DNA of 26,160 nucleotides from CAYWNA01 sp964459305 (GCA_964459305.1 CAYWNA010000188.1:1-26160); one strand, 5' to 3'; shown: positions 13,841 to 22,775, counted from the first letter of the stretch. Notes: generated from the letters alone by a model not told the origin. Program-made: numbers and translations.

Positions 13841-16624
13841 ATGGCGGTTGCGCTGAAGAAATTCACCGAAAACCTGCTTGCAAGCGGACTTATGACCGCC
13901 GACGAGCTGCGCGCGTTTCGTGCCGAACTTCCCGCAAATCAGCGCCATTTGTCCACCGAAGACTTGGCTCGCGAACTGGTTCGGTACGGCAAGCTGACCA
14001 GCTATCAAGCTGGCCGCATCTATGAAGGCAACCCCCACGGACTGATCCTTGGCAACAACGTAATCCTGGATCGCATTGGATCGGGGGGGATGGGGGAGGT
14101 ATTCAAAGCAGAACATCGCCGTATGAAACGCGTGGTCGTGGTCAAGGTGCTGCACCCGGAGACCACGAAGTCCGACGTGGCTTTGAGACGTTTCCAGCGC
14201 GAAGTCGAAGCCGTTGCCCGACTGTCCCATCCCAACGTTGTGACGGCGTTTGACGCGGACGAAGAAAACGGCATCCACTTCTTGGTGATGGAGTACGTCG
14301 ACGGGGACGACCTCGGCTCGATTATCAGTCGCAAAGGGCCGTTGGAGATCGAACGAGCCATCGATTTCGTCATTCAGGCGGCCCAGGGAATCGCTTACGC
14401 CCATTCGCAAGGAGTCGTGCACCGGGACATCAAACCCAGCAACCTCTTGGTTGATTCGGCCGGTGTTGTCAGAGTGTTGGACATGGGACTGGCCAGAATC
14501 GATTCGCCGTTCGAGGCGTCACGCGAGCCGGAAGACAGCGACGGTATTACTCAGGCGAATCAGATTGTCGGCACCGTCGACTACATGCCACCCGAACAGG
14601 CCGACAACTCGGCTACCGTCGATCGACGTTCGGACATCTATAGCCTGGGGTGCACGCTGTACCGGTTGATTACCGCACGAGTGCCATTTCGTGGTGATTC
14701 TCCGATCAAGAAGCTGATTGCACATCGAACCGACCCGATACCGTCGATGCGAGCGGCTCGTGCCGATACGCCGGAACGGCTGGATGGGGTTTTCCAGCGT
14801 ATGATCGCCAAAGCGCCGGACGATCGTTATGCGACGATGGAAGACGTTATTCGCGAATTGGAGCTCTGCCGGCAGGAACTGCAGGGCGGCCGAGTTGCCG
14901 GAGGCAAGGCCGACTACGGCGCCTTGCCGGGCGTCGGTGCGGAATCGCATGGCGAGACGACGAAGACCTTCCAAGCGAGCGAAGATACGGATTTGGCGTT
15001 CACAACGTCCGCGCGACGCGGGGCAAAAGGGCGAGCGGAACCTGCAGTGGGCATCGACTTGGGGACGACCTTCTCGGCCGTTGGATATCTGGACGACCTG
15101 GGACGTCCTCAAACGTTGGCCAACGCGGAAGGCGACAAGACCACGCCCAGCGTGATACTCTTTGATGGCGATGACGTCGTCGTCGGCAAAGAAGCCATCA
15201 AGGCAATGGCCACGGACATGGAATTCGTGGCCGAGTGCGCGAAACGCGATTTGGGGCTGCGATGCTTCCATAAGCAGTTTGCAGGCCGCTCGTATCCGCC
15301 CGAGGCCCTGCAGGCATGGATTTTGAACAAGCTTCGGAACGATTCTTCGCAGACCATCGGCCGATTTGAGAAGGTGGTGGTCACGGTTCCCGCTTACTTC
15401 GACGAAGTACGACGAAAGGCCACCGAAGACGCGGGGTACATGGCGGGCTTCGACGTGATGGATATCATCAACGAGCCAACGGCTGCAGCCGTCGCATATG
15501 GCTACGGCCACGGCTACCTTCACCCGGGGAGCAGTTGCGGCGAGGCCAAGAAGGTGCTCGTATACGACTTGGGTGGCGGCACTTTTGATGTCACCGTGAT
15601 GGAGATTGGCGGCGTCGCCTTTGTGGCCCTGGCCACCGATGGCGATGTTCGCTTGGGGGGCCGCGACTGGGACCAACGGCTGGTGGATTTCGTAGCCGAG
15701 GAGTTCATTCGCAAGCACGGACTCGACCCTCGCGAAGATCCGAATACCCTCGGCCGTCTATTGCGCGAATGCGAAGACGCCAAACGGACTCTTTCGGCTC
15801 GCAGCAAAACGCTCATTGTCTGCGACTACCAGGGGCGTGCAGAGCGGGTCTCTGTTACACGCAAACAGTTCCAAGAGATGACGCTCGATTTGCTGGATCG
15901 TACGGCATTTACGACCGAGCAGACGATTCGGGCAGCTGGCTTGAAATGGTCGGACATCGACCGCGTGTTGCTGGTGGGCGGATCGACCCGTATGCCGGCG
16001 GTCAACGAAATGCTGGCAAGGCTCTCCGGAAAACAGCCGGACTGTTCCGTGTCTCCCGACGAGGCGGTCGCCCACGGAGCTGCGCTGCATGCGGCGTTGC
16101 TGTTAGACAAGTTCGCTGGGAAGGCTCCGAGTTTCCAAATCAAGAACGTCAATTCGCACAGCCTGGGCGTGGCGGCGGTCGATCCGAAGACCAAGCGAAA
16201 ACAGACGGCTGTGGTTATACCACGCAATACGCCGCTGCCGGCTTCCGCCAAACGCGTATTCCACACCAGCAAGGTCGGCCAGCGGTCCGTGTTGGTTCAG
16301 ATCGTGGAGGGCGAAAGTGACTCGCCCAATGATTGCGTGCAGATCGGCCGCTGTGCGGCCCGCAACCTTCCGCCGAACCTCCCGGCTCACACGCCCGTGG
16401 AAGTGCGTTTCCGCTATGAACAGAACGGCCGTTTGACGGTTCGCGTGGGCGTTGCCGGGACGGACACAGACCTGCGACACGAGATTACCCGCGAAAATAC
16501 GATCACCAACGAGCAGTTGAACAAGTGGCGGAAATCCATTTCGGGGTTGCCGCCGGCCGAAGATGAGCAGTCCGACGGATCGAAGTCCACGGACATGATC
16601 TCGACCGGTGCCGGGACGCATTGA
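13841..16624 (+). CDS. Ser/Thr protein kinase fused to Hsp70 (DnaK-like) ATPase
   Basis: A single 927-residue frame encodes two complete enzyme domains. Residues 1-66 are the prefix found before many planctomycete kinases (LARELVRYGKLTSYQAGRIY). The Hanks-type kinase (about 72-345) has the P-loop GSGGMG (80-85), Lys102, catalytic loop HRDIKPSN (Asp196), DMG (214-216) in place of DFG, and GTVDYMPPEQ (244-253). A linker (345-400) leads to an Hsp70 nucleotide-binding domain with phosphate-1 VGIDLGTTFSAVG (403-415), INEPTAAAVAYG (543-554), phosphate-2 VYDLGGGTFDVTV (574-586) and adenosine loop VLLVGGSTRMP (709-719). A β-substrate-binding region follows (about 768-890), but the helical lid and C-terminal tail are missing. 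There is no membrane segment, so it should be cytoplasmic. GGAG six bases upstream supports the start. Partners and substrates are unknown, and no dnaJ or grpE is nearby. Confidence 0.93.
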   Translation: MAVALKKFTENLLASGLMTADELRAFRAELPANQRHLSTEDLARELVRYGKLTSYQAGRIYEGNPHGLILGNNVILDRIGSGGMGEVFKAEHRRMKRVVVVKVLHPETTKSDVALRRFQREVEAVARLSHPNVVTAFDADEENGIHFLVMEYVDGDDLGSIISRKGPLEIERAIDFVIQAAQGIAYAHSQGVVHRDIKPSNLLVDSAGVVRVLDMGLARIDSPFEASREPEDSDGITQANQIVGTVDYMPPEQADNSATVDRRSDIYSLGCTLYRLITARVPFRGDSPIKKLIAHRTDPIPSMRAARADTPERLDGVFQRMIAKAPDDRYATMEDVIRELELCRQELQGGRVAGGKADYGALPGVGAESHGETTKTFQASEDTDLAFTTSARRGAKGRAEPAVGIDLGTTFSAVGYLDDLGRPQTLANAEGDKTTPSVILFDGDDVVVGKEAIKAMATDMEFVAECAKRDLGLRCFHKQFAGRSYPPEALQAWILNKLRNDSSQTIGRFEKVVVTVPAYFDEVRRKATEDAGYMAGFDVMDIINEPTAAAVAYGYGHGYLHPGSSCGEAKKVLVYDLGGGTFDVTVMEIGGVAFVALATDGDVRLGGRDWDQRLVDFVAEEFIRKHGLDPREDPNTLGRLLRECEDAKRTLSARSKTLIVCDYQGRAERVSVTRKQFQEMTLDLLDRTAFTTEQTIRAAGLKWSDIDRVLLVGGSTRMPAVNEMLARLSGKQPDCSVSPDEAVAHGAALHAALLLDKFAGKAPSFQIKNVNSHSLGVAAVDPKTKRKQTAVVIPRNTPLPASAKRVFHTSKVGQRSVLVQIVEGESDSPNDCVQIGRCAARNLPPNLPAHTPVEVRFRYEQNGRLTVRVGVAGTDTDLRHEITRENTITNEQLNKWRKSISGLPPAEDEQSDGSKSTDMISTGAGTH

Positions 16625-16769
16625 GTTTGGCGACTCATGCCGAGACTCGATTCACCCAATCGGTGCCCCCATCGTGCCGCGACGCATTACGAGAGGGGTA
16701 AAGCACTTCAAGACTGAGCCAATAGCAATTAGACTAATACTATTCGGACGAAATAAAACATCCCTGTAG

Positions 16770-16795
16770 GTGGACGGATTGGCAATCCGCCCCAC
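16770..16795. repeat. palindrome around CGGATTGGCAATCCG
   Basis: CGGATT-GGC-AATCCG is perfectly paired, with outer GTGG/CCAC arms separated by one mismatch. It lies in the 243-bp gap after the kinase-Hsp70 gene and has no T-tract. Confidence 0.6.
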
Positions 16796-16867
16796 GTTTC
16801 GCACGTCGGCACGTTGGTTTTGACCGCTTGCCTAGACGGTTTCTGAAGCAAATACCCGGAGTACGCT

Positions 16868-18424
16868 ATGACTATCGCTTCTTGCCCGAAATGCGACGAC
16901 AAAGTGAGTCTGCCCGCCGATGCCAGCTCCAAAGCCACGGTGAGTTGCCCGCTTTGCCAAGCGGAGTTTGAGCTGTCAGAGATCCTCGACACACTGCCGC
17001 CATTGTTGATCGTCGTCGACGATCCGGAGCCGCCCACCTCCACCGCGACGGCTACCTCCCTGGGCACAGTGGTCGGCCCCCTCGAAGATGACGAGTTGAA
17101 GCTTGCCGATCCCGAGCCCGTATCCCTGTCGCCCGATTTTGGCATCCAGTCAAGCGTTGCGCCGGCGTCAACGACAACGGCCGCTCCGCGGAATCGCAAG
17201 TCGCGACCGCGCTCAAAACGCAAGAAAAGCCCGGCAATGGAGATGGTGAAAGTCGTCCTGGGCGGTGTCACCGGCCTGACGATCGCCTACCTACTCTTGT
17301 GGTGGATACCGTTCGATTACAAGCTCGGGCCGCTTCACATCCGTCCAACCGACTTCGCGGGCATCGGCCCAAGTGTCAGCAAGGTTGTCCCGTGGATCGT
17401 GCCGAAGAAATTCCATGCAAAAGAGACATCGAGCGATAACGCCGACGGGTTGGATTTGCCTGAATCGGTAAGTCTGGAACCCGCCGCCCCCGGTAAGACG
17501 ACCGAACTCTCCGAGAGTGGACTCCCGATCGTGTCGCTTGGCGACATCGACAACACAGGGCAGACCGGCCAACCAAAGAAAAACCGGAAACAGCGTCGGC
17601 CCCCGAAGCCAGCCTCTGCCGACGACACGCAATCTGAGGATGCCTCGGCCAATCGAGAGCCTGCAGCAGGTATCCCCAAACTCGATCCGCTCGTGGAAGT
17701 CGAGGACCCTTTGGCTGTGACCGAGCCCGAACCGAAGACGCCCGACATCGCGAGCAATGCATTGGAAGACCTGACCGTCGATTTGGATCCGCTGACCATG
17801 TTGGAGCAGCCCATAACGGCCACTGAACCGAAGGTGGAGGAGCCGGAATCGACAAGTCCGCCGGAAATCGCGCAGTCCATCACTTCACGATTGCCCAACG
17901 CCCAGAAGGTGACGGCCGAGGATTTGGATCGTGCCCTGCTGGAGACGGAGCCTGCCGTCCAGGCCTGGAATGATGCGCCAAATGCCGCCTCCTACCTGGC
18001 CTTCGCCAAACTCGGCGAAGCCGTCGCGCTGGCCGAACAGATAAGCCCAGAAGCAAAGGATGCTGTGCATGGTTTGCTCGAATTGCTGGGCAGCGACAGC
18101 GGAAAGACGGGAATACTCGCAAAGGCTGGTGCGCGATTGCTGGACCCCGGCGCGAGAGAAGGCAGCGGAGTATTACTGGTCGGTGTTGTCAAGGAAATCA
18201 AGCGCGAAGGCGATCTCTACGAGACACAGTTGGAGTTGGCCTCCGGCGATGCTCCTGTGTTGCTTTACCAGGATACCGACCCTGCTAAGGTCTATCAGGC
18301 GGGTTCGGATGTCCTCGTCTTGGGTGCCGTCGTCGAGGACCCGGCAAATAATCTGATCGGCTACGACGGTAACGCCAAATCGGTGGTTTGGAGCGGGGCG
18401 GCTCGGGCCGTCACCGAGGAGTAA
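16868..18424 (+). CDS. zinc-ribbon, single-pass membrane protein with a long acidic linker
   Basis: An uncharacterised 518-residue protein. The N-terminus has two CxxC pairs (C6/C9, C27/C30: CPKC...CPLC), a zinc-ribbon as in the MJ0042/zinc-finger families. A basic stretch (RNRKSRPRSKRKK, 108-120) precedes one membrane helix (about 127-148), so the zinc ribbon should be cytoplasmic and the rest periplasmic. Residues 150-400 are Pro-, Glu- and Ser-rich and likely disordered, with repeated LDPL/EDPL motifs. The last ~100 residues (from about 415) look like a folded β-rich domain (GVLLVGVVKEIKREGDLYE; DVLVLGAVVEDP), perhaps OB-like. GGAG six bases upstream supports the start. The function is unknown; it resembles a one-span sensor or adaptor. 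Confidence 0.8.
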   Translation: MTIASCPKCDDKVSLPADASSKATVSCPLCQAEFELSEILDTLPPLLIVVDDPEPPTSTATATSLGTVVGPLEDDELKLADPEPVSLSPDFGIQSSVAPASTTTAAPRNRKSRPRSKRKKSPAMEMVKVVLGGVTGLTIAYLLLWWIPFDYKLGPLHIRPTDFAGIGPSVSKVVPWIVPKKFHAKETSSDNADGLDLPESVSLEPAAPGKTTELSESGLPIVSLGDIDNTGQTGQPKKNRKQRRPPKPASADDTQSEDASANREPAAGIPKLDPLVEVEDPLAVTEPEPKTPDIASNALEDLTVDLDPLTMLEQPITATEPKVEEPESTSPPEIAQSITSRLPNAQKVTAEDLDRALLETEPAVQAWNDAPNAASYLAFAKLGEAVALAEQISPEAKDAVHGLLELLGSDSGKTGILAKAGARLLDPGAREGSGVLLVGVVKEIKREGDLYETQLELASGDAPVLLYQDTDPAKVYQAGSDVLVLGAVVEDPANNLIGYDGNAKSVVWSGAARAVTEE

Positions 18425-18538
18425 GACCAGCGGACGAACACCTGCGAAACGGACCATTGGGGCATTCTTCCCAACCTGCATGGTCTTGCAGCTCCAAGAT
18501 GGCCTCGATTCGGACGTTTCAGATTGCCGAAACCATTT

Positions 18539-18567
18539 TTGACATGTTTGCTGCCGCTATCTAGACT
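18539..18567 (+). promoter_or_regulatory. candidate σ70 promoter of the DPF-tailed β-propeller gene
   Basis: A perfect -35 TTGACA (18539-18544) is spaced 17 bp from TAGACT (18562-18567), four of six to TATAAT. It lies in the 275-bp gap and would give a 5' leader of about 125 bases. Confidence 0.45.
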
Positions 18568-18699
18568 ATGGTTAGACAGAGTATGCGCGTGCTTAGGCGG
18601 TCGTCCTGACGGGAGCTAAGGTCGAGGGCTCGCTTTTGGCCGTGCACCTCTTGTCGAGCATATCTGCACGTTCAGACCGCTATCTCACGGAAAACCGTT

Positions 18700-20502
18700 A
18701 TGTCCCGTAATACCGCTAAATCGCTTGCGTTGTTGATTCTGCTGTGCCTGACGACGGTCGCTTCGGCGGAATACAGATATAGCAGTCTGATTTCGCCTGT
18801 GGAGGCCCGGCGGTACGGCCTGGATCGCGCCTGGTTCACTCAGGTGGAATTGGATCCAGCGCGCGGGCGTATTACGCACTTGCAGTACTTCGTCGGTTCG
18901 ACCGATGCGTTCACCGTCTTCCAAGTCCGCAACAAAGAACAGAAAAGAGTGTTCTCAGTGCGCGAAGTGGACGCCTTTGGCAAAGTCGTGGGCAAGGAAG
19001 GTGCAAAGCAGCTTGCAGAAGAGTATTTCGAGGAATTGAAGATCCAGGAGATTTTCGGACAGTTGAAGCTGACCGACGATGTTGAGGCCGCGGCCCGGCG
19101 GTTGTTCATCATTTTCAGGGACAGAAAAAACACGATTGCCAACGATACAGAGTTGTACCAGACGGAAGACGAGAGGACCGAAGCGCTGACCAGGGCGGAG
19201 CAGGAGTTCTGGACGGATATGCGACCCGTTTTTACCGACGAGCAGAATGCCAAACTCAAGGAGTTGCTGGCCCTGGAGACCGAAATCGAGTTCAACACTT
19301 TGGTGATCCCGGAACTCACACTCTATGTGACGACAGACCGCGGAATGATCCATGCCATCGACGCCGAAACCGGGCGAACGCGATGGGCCACGGTAATCGG
19401 CGATCGAGACCACCCCTCTGAGCGCGCGGGTGTGAGCGAAAAACACGTAGCCGTCTTGAATGGATCGTATCTATACTTGCTGCACCGATCGACGGGAGAG
19501 ATCGCGTGGAAACGCCAGGTGGACGGCGTTCCCTCTGCCGGACCGGCGCTCACCGACACATATGTTGTCGTACCAACCTACAGCGGCAACGTTGAGCTAT
19601 ACGAAATTGGCGAGACACGGACCCTGCCGTACCTCTACAAATCGAACGGACGTGCCTTGATCCAACCGGTCGCGACCGCTTTGAGTGTCGCGTGGCCCAC
19701 GGATCGCGGTTTCCTGTACGTGGCGAAAGCCAGCAAGAGGGGCATCCGATTTCGAGTCGAGGCAAGAGATACGATCGTGTCACAGCCTTCGTTCACGACT
19801 CCCGCCAAGTTCTTCGTCGCGTCGATCGATGGCGACGTCTACTGCGTACACGAAACCAGCGGAAACGAGTTCTGGCGCTTCACGACCGGTGAAGCCATCA
19901 GTAGCACCCCTGTCCCGGTTGGTGAGAACGTGTATGCGGTCACCGACAAAGGAACCCTGTTTTGCATCAAGCACGAAACGGGCCAGGAACAGTGGTGGGC
20001 GCCCCGTATCAAGCGGTTCGTGTCGACCAGCGAGGACCGAGTCTATTGCCTTGGTACGTCCAATCGGCTTGTCATCTTGGATGCAAAAACCGGCGGCCGT
20101 ATCGCATCGATGGGCGCAGACTTGCTGGATATCTTCTATCCAAACCTGCAGACCGACCGCATCATTGTCGGTACAAAGAGGGGCGTCATTCAGTGCCTCC
20201 GCGAAACTCAGATGGAGTGGCCGCTGGTGCACGTCGCCGTGGCAGAAGCCGTGGAGGAGAAGCGGCCGGAGATCAAGCAAGAGGGAATGGACCCGGCCAA
20301 GCCCGAGGCCAAGAAACCGGCAGCGGGCGCGGTGGATCCGTTCGGCGCTGGTGGCGGCGTCAATCCCTTTGGTGCCGGCGCTGGCGGCGCCAAACCCGCT
20401 GCCGGCGGTGGTGGCGGCGTCGTCGATCCCTTTGGCGCCCCTGGCGGTGGCGGCGCCAAACCCGCTGCCGGCGGTGGTGTCGATAACGATCCATTCAATT
20501 AG
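18700..20502 (+). CDS. exported β-propeller (PQQ-like) protein with a repetitive glycine-rich DPF/NPF tail
   Basis: 600 residues. A Sec signal peptide (MSRNTAKSLALLILLCLTTV, cleavage after ASA at 23) is followed by a mostly α-helical domain (about 25-200), with repeated VFTDEQNAKLKELLALE-like helices, and a β-propeller (about 205-505; blade motifs IDAETGRTRWA, LHRSTGEIAWK, VHETSGNEFWRF, IKHETGQEQWW). The C-terminal ~55 residues are Gly/Ala/Pro repeats holding DPF (546), NPF (555), DPF (576) and DPF (597), ending in DPFN. The tail contains two copies of the same 30-bp DNA repeat. It is predicted periplasmic. The propeller probably makes protein contacts, and catalytic residues cannot be assigned. 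The start codon has no strong Shine-Dalgarno. Confidence 0.85.
   Translation: MSRNTAKSLALLILLCLTTVASAEYRYSSLISPVEARRYGLDRAWFTQVELDPARGRITHLQYFVGSTDAFTVFQVRNKEQKRVFSVREVDAFGKVVGKEGAKQLAEEYFEELKIQEIFGQLKLTDDVEAAARRLFIIFRDRKNTIANDTELYQTEDERTEALTRAEQEFWTDMRPVFTDEQNAKLKELLALETEIEFNTLVIPELTLYVTTDRGMIHAIDAETGRTRWATVIGDRDHPSERAGVSEKHVAVLNGSYLYLLHRSTGEIAWKRQVDGVPSAGPALTDTYVVVPTYSGNVELYEIGETRTLPYLYKSNGRALIQPVATALSVAWPTDRGFLYVAKASKRGIRFRVEARDTIVSQPSFTTPAKFFVASIDGDVYCVHETSGNEFWRFTTGEAISSTPVPVGENVYAVTDKGTLFCIKHETGQEQWWAPRIKRFVSTSEDRVYCLGTSNRLVILDAKTGGRIASMGADLLDIFYPNLQTDRIIVGTKRGVIQCLRETQMEWPLVHVAVAEAVEEKRPEIKQEGMDPAKPEAKKPAAGAVDPFGAGGGVNPFGAGAGGAKPAAGGGGGVVDPFGAPGGGGAKPAAGGGVDNDPFN
20383..20478 (+). repeat. 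exact 30-bp tandem-like repeat within the DPF/NPF tail
   Basis: Two identical 30-bp copies (20383-20412 and 20449-20478), starting GGCGGCGCCAAACCCGCTGC, are 66 bp apart (22 codons). They encode the peptide GGAKPAAGGG in frame. Identity at DNA level points to recent internal duplication. Confidence 0.85.
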
Positions 20503-20936
20503 CGACCACCCGCTTCCACGATCGGCAACGCAGGCCCCCCCACGTTGTCGATTGAATGGTTACGTGTGTACGAATTGAAGTCCGACCGCCATTTCTGCTC
20601 GGCTTCATTCTTTGTTTAGGGGGCGCTCGCCGGGCCGAACGATTAGCGGTCTGATTCGACTTTGACGATTGCCAAGGGGTCTCCTGCCACGGATGACGTA
20701 TCGTCCTTTCGCCACGCCGCCACGCTTCTGGCCCAGTACGATCGCTCGCAGACTCATGGCTGATCACAGCCGTGGCACGCGTCGAAGTGGATTTGACACG
20801 GCACTAGGTGGAGCCGGGCCGACTGCATGAAACCTGGCCAAAGTCGCTGCGATCCGGCCTGCACTTGGAGACCCGCGGTACGCAATCCGTTAAGATGCAC
20901 ACATCACAGATATCCCATGTACCGGAGAGATTCCTC
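20503..20936. other. 434-bp gap upstream of the isomerase-like gene
   Basis: It contains a hairpin (CATGGCTG-ATCA-CAGCCGTG, 20755-20774) and a good ribosome-binding site (GGAG, 20924-20927) near its end. A minus-strand stretch at 20643-20751 reads protein-like but unrecognised. No convincing promoter or gene was found. Confidence 0.5.
20755..20774. repeat. palindrome CATGGCTG-ATCA-CAGCCGTG
   Basis: An 8-bp stem with one G-U type mismatch and an ATCA loop. It has no T-tract and lies 29 bp upstream of the plus-strand frame extension, so it may be a palindromic repeat. Confidence 0.4.
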
Positions 20937-22427
20937 ATGCACGACGATCACTCGGACTTCGGATGTGGTTGCGGTTGCGATCGCCGCGATTTTTTGGGCG
21001 CCGTGGGCACGGCGCTGGGCGGACTTGCGCTTACCTCACTCAATGCGGACGGTGCCGAAGATGCTGCTGATGCACCTGCAAAGAAACAAGGGGCGACGGT
21101 CCGCGTAGCCTTTGTCTATCCTCCCTCGAAGACGCTCGCAGACAACCCCAACGCCTGGTGGAGTTGGCCGGGTAACGATTTCGACGCCGAAGGACGTCAA
21201 AAGCAATACTTGGCTGCCTTGCACGAGATAGAGAACAAGTTGGGCGTGAACGTTGTGACTGAAGAGACTACGATCGCTACAAAGGCCGACGCCGAACGCC
21301 TGGCCAAGGAGATTGAAGCCAAGCCGCCGGACGGCCTGTTGCTGGTCTTGTTCCACGGTCCAAGCCGGCCGTTGGCCGATCATGTCATCAAGGCGGCCGA
21401 GACCCTTGCGATTCCCGTGGTCTTTTTCATCGGACTGGGCGTGGTCCACGGCTCGGTGAAGCACTACCGTCGTGCTGGCCTGTATTTCATCCAGTCGCTG
21501 GATAATCTGGATGCCATCGAGTATGGGCTGCGGATGATCCAGGCCAAGAAGCGGATGAGCCAAAGCCGGATTCTGAGCATCACCGAGGCCCCGATACCCA
21601 GCGACAAGACGGAGCCGTTTTTCGGCCTGACGATCCGCTCCATTCCCTTTGCCCGATACGCCGAACAGTTCCAGAAGGTCGTCATTGGCGACGAAGCCCG
21701 AGAGTGGATCGCTGGCGTCACCGGCGGCGCTAAGGAAATCCGTAACGTCAGCAACGAGGCACTGGACAACGCGGCCCGGGCTCATTTTGCGCTGAAGAAG
21801 CTGTTAGCAGATGAAAGCGGCGATGCCGTGGCGATGAAGTGTCTCCAGCGCGGCATGCTCAAGCCGTGCGTCAGCTTCTCGTCGCTCAACGGCGCACTGA
21901 CGCCAGCCGCCTGCCAGAAAGATCTCCAGAGCGCTTGCACGCAACTGCTGGGAAAACTGCTCGTCGGACGCCCCGGATTCATCCACAACATCTGCTACGA
22001 AACCGAGGGGAACCGCTTCTACGCTTCACACTGTACCTGCGCAACGAAACTTCACGGCCCGGACGGTCCCGATTCGCCGTACCTGTTGCGCCGATTCGCG
22101 CACTCGAACGAAGGAAGCTGCGCGATCCAGGTGTTTTGGAAGGACGGGGACCCGGTGACGATGGCTCAATACTATCCGGGCGATCCAGCGACGTTGGACG
22201 TCTACGGGGGCAAGGTGTTCAAGTCGCACGACATGCCGCCGGCCGGCGGTTATACCACGAACGTCGACATCGAAATCACCGACCTGGCCGATGCATGTTC
22301 CGTTGGCGGTGGCGACTGGCACAACGTCTTGTTCTGTGGCGATTTCGCCCGCAAGTTCCGCCTGTTCGCCAACCTCTTCAAGATGAAGCTGGCTGACAAC
22401 GGGCTCGAAGAACTCCGGCCGATTTGA
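20937..22427 (+). CDS. Tat-exported L-fucose/L-arabinose-isomerase-like protein
   Basis: 496 residues from an ATG with GGAG nine bases upstream. The frame is open for 43 more codons upstream, but these are unlike a leader. The N-terminus carries a twin-arginine signal (DRRDFLGAVGTALGGLAL, 15-32) directly preceded by the unusual FGCGCGC (Cys10, 12, 14). The mature part has the two-domain layout of sugar isomerase-like proteins: a Rossmann-like half (RVAFVYPP, about 56-300) and a C-terminal half with SFSSLNGALTP (313-323), LLVGRPGFIHNICYETEGNR (341-360), SHCTC (364-368) and a WHNVLFCGDFARKF end like the L-fucose isomerase C-terminus. It may isomerise or bind a sugar outside the cytoplasm, but activity is unproven. 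It has many cysteines, and metal ligands cannot be fully assigned. Confidence 0.72.
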   Translation: MHDDHSDFGCGCGCDRRDFLGAVGTALGGLALTSLNADGAEDAADAPAKKQGATVRVAFVYPPSKTLADNPNAWWSWPGNDFDAEGRQKQYLAALHEIENKLGVNVVTEETTIATKADAERLAKEIEAKPPDGLLLVLFHGPSRPLADHVIKAAETLAIPVVFFIGLGVVHGSVKHYRRAGLYFIQSLDNLDAIEYGLRMIQAKKRMSQSRILSITEAPIPSDKTEPFFGLTIRSIPFARYAEQFQKVVIGDEAREWIAGVTGGAKEIRNVSNEALDNAARAHFALKKLLADESGDAVAMKCLQRGMLKPCVSFSSLNGALTPAACQKDLQSACTQLLGKLLVGRPGFIHNICYETEGNRFYASHCTCATKLHGPDGPDSPYLLRRFAHSNEGSCAIQVFWKDGDPVTMAQYYPGDPATLDVYGGKVFKSHDMPPAGGYTTNVDIEITDLADACSVGGGDWHNVLFCGDFARKFRLFANLFKMKLADNGLEELRPI

Positions 22428-22696
22428 GCGGGTGAGCGCGAAAGCAACGAACCTAGCTCGCGCGATTTGATTCACAGAACTTGGGTAAAGACAAGCTCTG
22501 GCGACTTCGGCTACATCGATCAAATGCGGGTGTTTTTTCTACGGCGATCCTAAAGCCCGAACCACTGCGCCAGGGCGGCAAGGATTCGTTTACGAACTAT
22601 TCCTGCGGTCGCTCAGTTAGGAGATCGCCACGTGTCCGCAACAATCATTCTTGACCGATTGTGCGAGTTATGCTGCGGCCGGTTTGAACTATCCGC

Positions 22697-22740
22697 TGGA
22701 GTACAGTCTTCGCTGGAGACAGGCTGAAGCCTGGACTCCA
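22697..22740. repeat. imperfect palindrome TGGAGTACAG ... CTGGACTCCA
   Basis: The outer 10-bp arms pair with one mismatch and enclose a perfect CAGGC-TGAA-GCCTG hairpin (22720-22733). It is the type of repeat that yields QAEAWTP-like spurious peptides. Confidence 0.55.
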
Positions 22741-22775
22741 ACGACGGGCCATGGCATTTGACCCCATGTTAGGTG

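Noticed and set aside
14519..15718. 399-residue minus-strand ORF opposite the kinase-Hsp70 gene
   Set aside because: It is antisense to a frame with intact kinase and Hsp70 motifs and has no recognisable domain. Long antisense frames are common in GC-rich DNA.
20643..20751. Protein-like minus-strand stretch (ERSYWARSVAAWRKDD ... IVKVESDR)
   Set aside because: The composition looks plausible and the start faintly recalls transposase helix-turn-helix leaders, but it is short, has no start codon in range and matches nothing I can name.
20495..20767. 90-residue minus-strand ORF in the 434-bp gap
   Set aside because: It has biased Arg/Ser/Thr composition, no motif and no ribosome-binding site. 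It is likely a chance frame.
20793..20798. TTGACA as -35 of the isomerase-like gene
   Set aside because: The expected -10 position (20816-20821) reads GCCGGG, so no promoter is supported.
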